This document shows positions 59,445 to 64,000 of a DNA stretch of 64,000 nt, in pieces. The position numbers and the translations under genes are program-made. Each line of letters begins with the position of its first letter. Positions within the stretch are counted from its first letter, which is position 1. Where the stretch lies: positions 62,001-126,000 of the forward strand of contig JALNTX010000001.1 in the NCBI GenBank assembly GCA_035726825.1, written 5' to 3'. The notes under the pieces were generated by a model that was given only the letters and a program-made list of their open reading frames with translations, made no database searches and was not told the DNA's origin. This DNA comes from Pseudocitrobacter sp913778145 (GTDB lineage: Bacteria > Pseudomonadota > Gammaproteobacteria > Enterobacterales > Enterobacteriaceae).

Positions 59445-60499
59445 CAGTGTGCTACTCCCAAAGTGATGGTGACGCCCTGTTCACGCAGGGTCTCTCCTGA
59501 GATATTCCCCTCGCTCAGCAACCAGGCCGACGGGCCGGAGACGCTGCCGACGCCCACCGTCTGGCGGACAAAATCAGAGGAGGTAAATCGGTGTTCATGT
59601 ACGCGCAGCGCATCAGCGCTGAAGGTGTAAAACGGCACGCGGTATGCGGTAGCCAGCACGTTGAGCGCCGGTTCCTCTTTTTTTAGCGCAATGCTGCCAA
59701 TCGCTTTTAGCGCCAGTGGGTCAAAATCGTGCGCCGCCATGTGGCGGGCGAAGAGCGTTGCCAACAGCGCCGAATCGGTATCGCGACGACAGCCAATGCC
59801 CGCCACAATGCGCTGCGGCACCAGCTTCCAGTGCGCTATTTCGATTACAGGAAGCTCGCGCGCCAGCGAAATGCAGACCACCCCGTCAAGCGGCGGTAAT
59901 GACTGCAACGACGCCACGGGGATAAACCCACGCACATCGCAACGGCTGAGCGCTTCGTGGAAATCCGGGTCACACCATAACCCCACGCGTTTTCCGCTAA
60001 CCAGCAGTTGATTGACCATTTTTACCGCCGCGCGGAAATCCTGCATACGCGCATGCAGCGCAAGAGCCAGCGTATCGAGGGCGGCCAGTTCGTTGACATC
60101 AGTCGCGGTGGTAATGACCGGGTCAGCCCCCAGCAACCCCGCCAGCTTAATCGTCAGGGCGTTCGCCCCACCCATGTGACCGGACAGCAGGCTGATCGCG
60201 TGTTGACCGCGCTCATCAATAACGATCACCGCCGGATCGCTAAATTTGTCTGCGATCGCCGGGGCCAGCACGCGCACGGCAATACCGGTCGCGCCGATAA
60301 AAATCAGTGCAGAATCGCGCGCAAACGCCGTTCGCGCCGCGTGGGCAAAACCACCGTCAAAGGGCAAAAAACCCGGTTCCAGCAATTCGTCGCGGGTAAA
60401 ACAGGTCATTGGCAACAGGGCCGACAGCCGTTTCGCCAGTTCAACGCCGCCGGGCGTCAGGCAAAACAGGGCGATGGATTCAGGCTTTGCGGTATTCAT
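59444..60499 (-). CDS. cbiG: Cobalt-precorrin-5A hydrolase CbiG
   Basis: Opens the delta-lactone of cobalt-precorrin-5A with release of the C-20 carbon as acetaldehyde. 351 residues from ATG 60499 (MNTAKPESIALF), matching Salmonella CbiG; the frame continues six codons upstream into cbiF. Motifs: LIFIGATGIAVRVLAP, LLSGHMGGANALT, GIGCRRDTDSALL. Its start lies 20 nt inside cbiF. Confidence 0.95.
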   Translation of the reverse strand: MNTAKPESIALFCLTPGGVELAKRLSALLPMTCFTRDELLEPGFLPFDGGFAHAARTAFARDSALIFIGATGIAVRVLAPAIADKFSDPAVIVIDERGQHAISLLSGHMGGANALTIKLAGLLGADPVITTATDVNELAALDTLALALHARMQDFRAAVKMVNQLLVSGKRVGLWCDPDFHEALSRCDVRGFIPVASLQSLPPLDGVVCISLARELPVIEIAHWKLVPQRIVAGIGCRRDTDSALLATLFARHMAAHDFDPLALKAIGSIALKKEEPALNVLATAYRVPFYTFSADALRVHEHRFTSSDFVRQTVGVGSVSGPSAWLLSEGNISGETLREQGVTITLGVAH

Positions 60500-61253
60500 G
60501 ACTGAATTTCGCGTCATAGAGTTTTGAGTAGTGATACTCCTCGCCGAGGAACGCGCCCACGAGAATGAGCGCCGTTTTGCGAATATCTGCTTCGCGCACT
60601 TTGTCTGCGATATCCGCCAGAGTACCGCGCACGGTCTGGCTCTCCGGCCATGTGGCTTTGTAAATCACCGCGACCGGCGTGCTGGCAGGATAGCCGCCCT
60701 CTATCAGGCGCTCGGCGACACGATGAATACGCTGAACGGAGAGATAAATCGCCATCGAGGTCTGATGCTGAGCGAAAGATTCGAGCTGCTCACGCGCGGG
60801 CACTGGGGTACGGCCTTCCAGGCGTGTGATAATCAAACTCTGCGAGACTTCCGGTACCGTATATTCGACGCCGAGTTCCGCCGCCGCGCCAAGAAATGCG
60901 CTGACGCCAGGGACAACCTGCCAGGCGATACCGCGACGGGTGAGTTCTTCTCCCTGTTCGCGCACCGAACCGTAAAGCGAGACATCGCCCGTTTGCAGAC
61001 GCACCACGGTTTTGCCCGCTTTTATGCCCGCCTCCATCACATCGAGAATTTGCGTGAGATGCAGTTCCGCGCTGTCGTAGTACTCCGCTTCCAGCGGGCA
61101 GTACTCCAGCAGCTCGGTGTTAATTAACGATCCGGCATAAATCACCACCTGCGCCTGCTGTAACAGACGGTAGCCTTTGAGGGTGATCAGCTCCCGGTCA
61201 CCAGGACCTGCGCCGACGAACCAGACACAACGGGAGTCAACTGTTTCAGACAT
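60480..61253 (-). CDS. cbiF: Cobalt-precorrin-4 C11-methyltransferase CbiF
   Basis: SAM-dependent methylation at C-11. 257 residues from ATG 61253 (MSETVDSRCVWFVGAGPGDR), identical in length to Salmonella, with AGAAGGAAG upstream; a longer frame running 23 codons back is antisense-free but lies within cbiT. Motifs: VGAGPGDRELITLKG, RLQTGDVSLYGSVREQ, VPGVSAFLGAAAELG. Confidence 0.95.
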   Translation of the reverse strand: MSETVDSRCVWFVGAGPGDRELITLKGYRLLQQAQVVIYAGSLINTELLEYCPLEAEYYDSAELHLTQILDVMEAGIKAGKTVVRLQTGDVSLYGSVREQGEELTRRGIAWQVVPGVSAFLGAAAELGVEYTVPEVSQSLIITRLEGRTPVPAREQLESFAQHQTSMAIYLSVQRIHRVAERLIEGGYPASTPVAVIYKATWPESQTVRGTLADIADKVREADIRKTALILVGAFLGEEYHYSKLYDAKFSHEYRKA

Positions 61254-61815
61254 GCGCTTCTTCCTTCTGACAGGCGATGACATAAACGGGGTTGTTGGCT
61301 TTGAAATAGTGGCCGCTGCCAAGCGGGCTCAGGGCAGAAACCTGAATCTGTTGGCAATCAAGCGGAGCAATGCCGCGCTGTTGCAGATGTGCCAGCGCGC
61401 TATTGAGGTTTTCCTGCAAAATAAAGGTCATCACCAGACGCCCCACGGGATACAGCTGTTCAAGCGCCCAGTCAATCAGCGACGCCAGATTCCCACCGCT
61501 GCCGCCGATAAAAATAGCGTCAGCTTTTTCGTCCACTGCAACGGGGGCATCGGCCTGAACGCACACAATATTTTCACAAGCAAAATGGCGGCAGTTTTGC
61601 GCCATCAGCGCCAGCGCCGCCGGGTTACGCTCGATAGCTGTCACCTTTAGCGCCGGAAAGTGCAACGCGGCTTCAATGGAGACGCTGCCGGTGCCCGCCC
61701 CCACATCAATAAAATGGCGGGCGTGATGCAAATCCAGCTTCGACAAGGCCAGCGCTCGCACGGCCTCTTTGGTCATCGGCACCTTATCGCCACGCAGAAA
61801 CAGTTCATCTTTCAT
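61246..61815 (-). CDS. cbiT: Cobalt-precorrin-6B C15-methyltransferase (decarboxylating) CbiT
   Basis: Methylates C-15 and decarboxylates the C-12 acetate. 189 residues in the class I Rossmann methyltransferase fold, unlike its siblings: FIDVGAGTGSVSIEAALHFP binds SAM, and DAIFIGGSGGNLASLID follows. Acts with CbiE; in other bacteria the two are fused as CobL. Confidence 0.95.
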   Translation of the reverse strand: MKDELFLRGDKVPMTKEAVRALALSKLDLHHARHFIDVGAGTGSVSIEAALHFPALKVTAIERNPAALALMAQNCRHFACENIVCVQADAPVAVDEKADAIFIGGSGGNLASLIDWALEQLYPVGRLVMTFILQENLNSALAHLQQRGIAPLDCQQIQVSALSPLGSGHYFKANNPVYVIACQKEEAHV

Positions 61816-62410
61816 CGAGGATCACCACCGTGTTTATGCCGTAATCGGCATTGACCTCACTGACGCGCAGCCAGTGGATCTGTTCATTTTCCATCGCCAG
61901 ATGTTCCCCAATCACCATCCAGCGGTGCCCTTTTCCTCTTGCCGTAAGCTGTTGCGCGATGTCGCGCGGGCCACAGCGGCTATCGGTCACCATCGCCACT
62001 TTGCTGTGGCGGGCCAGTTCATCAAACGACACATCGCGCCCGTGACTGCTGGTGAGCCACATCTCGTTCATGTCCACCCCTGCGCGGGCGCACAGGTACT
62101 GCACCGCGCTGATCCCCGGTACGATACGCACGTTTTTGCAGCCAAAGTGAGCCACCATTCGCGTGCCGATGCCGTAAAAAAGCGGGTCGCCGGAAGCCAG
62201 CACCACGATGTTTTTATGCCGATGCGCGGTTATCCACGCCAGCAGCTGCGGAATATCCGCATCCAGCTGGCGCTGCTCGCCCGTAAACGCAGGAAACTGC
62301 GCCAGATGGCGTTTCGCCCCAACCAGCACCTGCGCCTGCTTGATGGCTTCGCTTGCCAGCGGCGTGATGAGCGTTAACCCGGCAGGCCCCATCCCCACGA
62401 CCGTTAACAT
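61805..62410 (-). CDS. cbiE: Cobalt-precorrin-7 C5-methyltransferase CbiE
   Basis: Methylates C-5. 201 residues: MLTVVGMGPAGLTLITPLAS at the start, VVLASGDPLFYGIGTRMVAH for SAM, and VPGISAVQYLCARAG. The end overlaps cbiT by 11 nt and the start overlaps cbiD by 7 nt. Confidence 0.95.
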   Translation of the reverse strand: MLTVVGMGPAGLTLITPLASEAIKQAQVLVGAKRHLAQFPAFTGEQRQLDADIPQLLAWITAHRHKNIVVLASGDPLFYGIGTRMVAHFGCKNVRIVPGISAVQYLCARAGVDMNEMWLTSSHGRDVSFDELARHSKVAMVTDSRCGPRDIAQQLTARGKGHRWMVIGEHLAMENEQIHWLRVSEVNADYGINTVVILDER

Positions 62411-63543
62411 TGCAGCGCCTCCACGATCTCATTGACCGGGCGATTGCTCCCCAGCACCTGGTTGTCAAAGGCGAACATAATGGCGTCGCACACGGGCGGC
62501 GTTTTGGTAAAGCGCAGTTTTTGCTGCACGCGCAGGCAAATGCGTTCGGCAAGGTGGTTGTAGATACGCTGATAGCCAAAGGCGTCGATGTGCTCCATCG
62601 CCGCCTCGGTGGTGTCGCAATCGCTCACCTGCGTCAGCAGGTCCAGCGGCGCGCCAAGCAGCGCCAGATGCGCCACCAGCGTTTCCATCCGCGCATCGGC
62701 AATATGACTGTGGGTATGAAAAATCCCGGCGGCAATTTTGATCAGTTTGCCTGGGTGACCAATCAGCACGATGTGCTGGAAACCAAGGCGCACGGCTTCA
62801 TCCAGCATATAGCCGACAAAGTTGCTCATGGTGACCACCACTTCGCTATCAATGCCGAGTTGCTCGCGGACAAAACGTTCGCCATGATTGCCCGGCACCA
62901 GCACCACGCGGGTTAAGCCTGCAGCGCGCTTGATTTCCAGTTCCAGCGACAGGGAGCGTTTCCAGCTCTCCTCTGACATTGGCGTGACGATACCGGTCGT
63001 GCCCAGAATCGAGATGCCGCCCAGAATACCGAGCCGCGCATTGTAGGTTTTCTGCGCCCGCGCTTCGCCTTCCGGGGCAAAAATCTCAACATCTGCGCCG
63101 CGCGCCGGGCCAATCGCCTCGCGAACGGCAGCTTCGATGGTCTGACGCGGCGTGCGGTTAATCGCCGCGCTGCCGAGGGGCAGTCCCACGCCTTTGCGGG
63201 TCACGATGCCCACACCTTCCCCGCCGCGTAAGACAATTTCGCCGCTGTCGTTGAGCGTCACGCGAGCAAAAATCAGCATGCCGTGCGTGGCGTCAACATC
63301 ATCGCCGCCGTCTTTACGGATCGCCGCTACCGCCTGTTGTCCTTCAATTTGCGGCACTTCAACGTTCAGATTGAGCGTCACGCCAGAGGGCGTCACGATC
63401 GAGACCTGATGAATAATGTGCTGGCGTAGCACCATCAGCGCCGCCACTTTCGCGGCGGCGGTGGCACAGGAGCCGGTGGTGTAGCCTTTGCGCAGCGGTT
63501 TCCCGTTGTGCCAGACCGGGGCGTCAAACGCGGCGTCGCTCAT
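62404..63543 (-). CDS. cbiD: Cobalt-precorrin-5B C1-methyltransferase CbiD
   Basis: SAM-dependent methylation at C-1, specific to the anaerobic pathway. 379 residues (Salmonella 379). Conserved features are RKGYTTGSCATAAAKVA near the N-terminus, GEGVGIVTRKGVGLPLG, and IVLIGHPGKLIKIAAGIFHT. Overlaps cbiC by 4 nt. Confidence 0.95.
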   Translation of the reverse strand: MSDAAFDAPVWHNGKPLRKGYTTGSCATAAAKVAALMVLRQHIIHQVSIVTPSGVTLNLNVEVPQIEGQQAVAAIRKDGGDDVDATHGMLIFARVTLNDSGEIVLRGGEGVGIVTRKGVGLPLGSAAINRTPRQTIEAAVREAIGPARGADVEIFAPEGEARAQKTYNARLGILGGISILGTTGIVTPMSEESWKRSLSLELEIKRAAGLTRVVLVPGNHGERFVREQLGIDSEVVVTMSNFVGYMLDEAVRLGFQHIVLIGHPGKLIKIAAGIFHTHSHIADARMETLVAHLALLGAPLDLLTQVSDCDTTEAAMEHIDAFGYQRIYNHLAERICLRVQQKLRFTKTPPVCDAIMFAFDNQVLGSNRPVNEIVEALQC

Positions 63544-64000
63544 TTTGCATCCCGCAGGTGATAGAGAATGGCGTTCACAATCGCCGCCGCCACATTACTG
63601 CCGCCTTTGCGCCCCAGCGCGGCAATGGCGGGCAGCCTGCTTTGCGTCAGCGCGTCCTTGGATTCCGCAGCACCGACAAAACCAACCGGTACGCCAACCA
63701 CACCGCTGACCGGCACGTTCAGCTCCAGCAGGCGGAAGAGCGCGGTCGGCGCGTTACCAAAGACAAAGACTTTCTCCCCCTCTTCGTGCACCGCGATATC
63801 CACGGCGGCCATCGAGCGCGTCATACCCTGCGCTTTCGCTTCACGCACCACGCGCGGGTCGCTGATGTAGCAGCGGCATTCGCCGCCAAATCTTGCCAGC
63901 AGCGGTTTGTTAATCCCCGATAGCGCCATAGTGGTGTCGGTGTAGAGTGTGCAGGGGCGACTCAGGGCCGCCGTCAGACTCGTGAGCGCATCCGGGGAAA
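63540..64000 (-). CDS. cbiC: Cobalt-precorrin-8 methylmutase CbiC (5' partial)
   Basis: Moves the methyl group from C-11 to C-12, giving cobyrinic acid. Only the last ~153 residues lie in the window. The frame is open to base 64000 (S-P-D-A-L-T-S-L-T-A-A-L-S-R-P-C...), so the Met at 63929 is internal. Conserved segments are YTDTTMALSGIN, CYISDPRVVREAKAQGMTRS, and GVPVGFVGAAESKDAL. The catalytic His of the family lies upstream of the window edge. cbiA, cbiB and the expected cobalamin riboswitch are further out. Confidence 0.95.
   Translation of the reverse strand, partial: SPDALTSLTAALSRPCTLYTDTTMALSGINKPLLARFGGECRCYISDPRVVREAKAQGMTRSMAAVDIAVHEEGEKVFVFGNAPTALFRLLELNVPVSGVVGVPVGFVGAAESKDALTQSRLPAIAALGRKGGSNVAAAIVNAILYHLRDAK

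Noticed and set aside
1..64000. CRISPR arrays, complete insertion sequences, rRNA operons or prophage
   Set aside because: No regularly spaced repeats, transposase frames, rRNA sequence or phage structural genes were seen on either strand.

Overview
The window is chromosomal DNA from a member of the Enterobacteriaceae. Gene order and protein sequence match the E. coli/Salmonella backbone (yedP-dgcQ-yodC-yedI-yedA-vsr-dcm-yedJ-yedR-ompS1/yedS, then serU-mtfA-asn tRNAs-cbl-nac-shiA-amn-yeeO-ldtA-cobTSU). The complete anaerobic cbi operon together with nac and a Klebsiella-type soluble fumarate reductase points to Citrobacter, Enterobacter, Kosakonia or Klebsiella relatives rather than E. coli or Salmonella. 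I cannot fix the genus from sequence alone.

Layout. 1-9.8 kb: core genes for a phosphatase (YedP), a membrane diguanylate cyclase (DgcQ), membrane proteins (YedI, YedA), the Dcm/Vsr methylation-repair pair, an HD hydrolase (YedJ), a candidate RseX small RNA and an intact OmpC-family porin. 9.8-20.9 kb: a divergent MurQ paralogue, then a C4-dicarboxylate module: DcuS/DcuR two-component system, ApbE flavin transferase, a three-domain soluble NADH:fumarate reductase, a DASS-family anion exchanger and a class I fumarase. A perfect FNR box lies between the divergent reductase and transporter genes. Together they can sense and exchange dicarboxylates, make fumarate and use it as an electron sink. 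21-29.9 kb: accessory metabolism and transport (VOC protein, Old Yellow Enzyme plus ArsR regulator, LysR plus SRPBCC protein, MFS_3 exporter, a 47-aa orphan, two amino-acid permeases).

30-49.9 kb: tRNA-Ser(CGA), mtfA and four identical tRNA-Asn(GUU) genes that punctuate a plastic segment: cbl-nac, a family 9 glycosyltransferase, shiA, amn, a HigBA-type toxin-antitoxin pair and yeeO. The fourth tRNA-Asn carries an integrated 7.1-kb island (about 40.71-47.80 kb), bounded by a 16-bp repeat of the tRNA 3' end. The displaced tRNA terminator lies just beyond the right repeat. The island encodes a type VI secretion (T6SS) lipase cargo set: a degenerate ketoacyl-synthase-like protein, an 816-aa DUF4150(PAAR-like)-lipase effector of Tle3 type, and three tandem lipoprotein immunity genes in exact 769-bp steps. 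No integrase or T6SS structural gene is visible. Beyond it lie an orphan TRAP-type binding protein and the L,D-transpeptidase LdtA.

50-64 kb: the cobalamin operon read leftward, cbiC(partial)-D-E-T-F-G-H-J-K-L-M-N-Q-O-P-cobU-S-T, in Salmonella order and mostly translationally coupled. It covers cobalt uptake (CbiMNQO), oxygen-independent corrin ring synthesis and nucleotide loop assembly.

The most notable items are the tRNA-Asn effector island with its triplicated mosaic immunity genes, the flavin-based fumarate respiration module, and the MurQ paralogue lacking one of the two catalytic glutamates.
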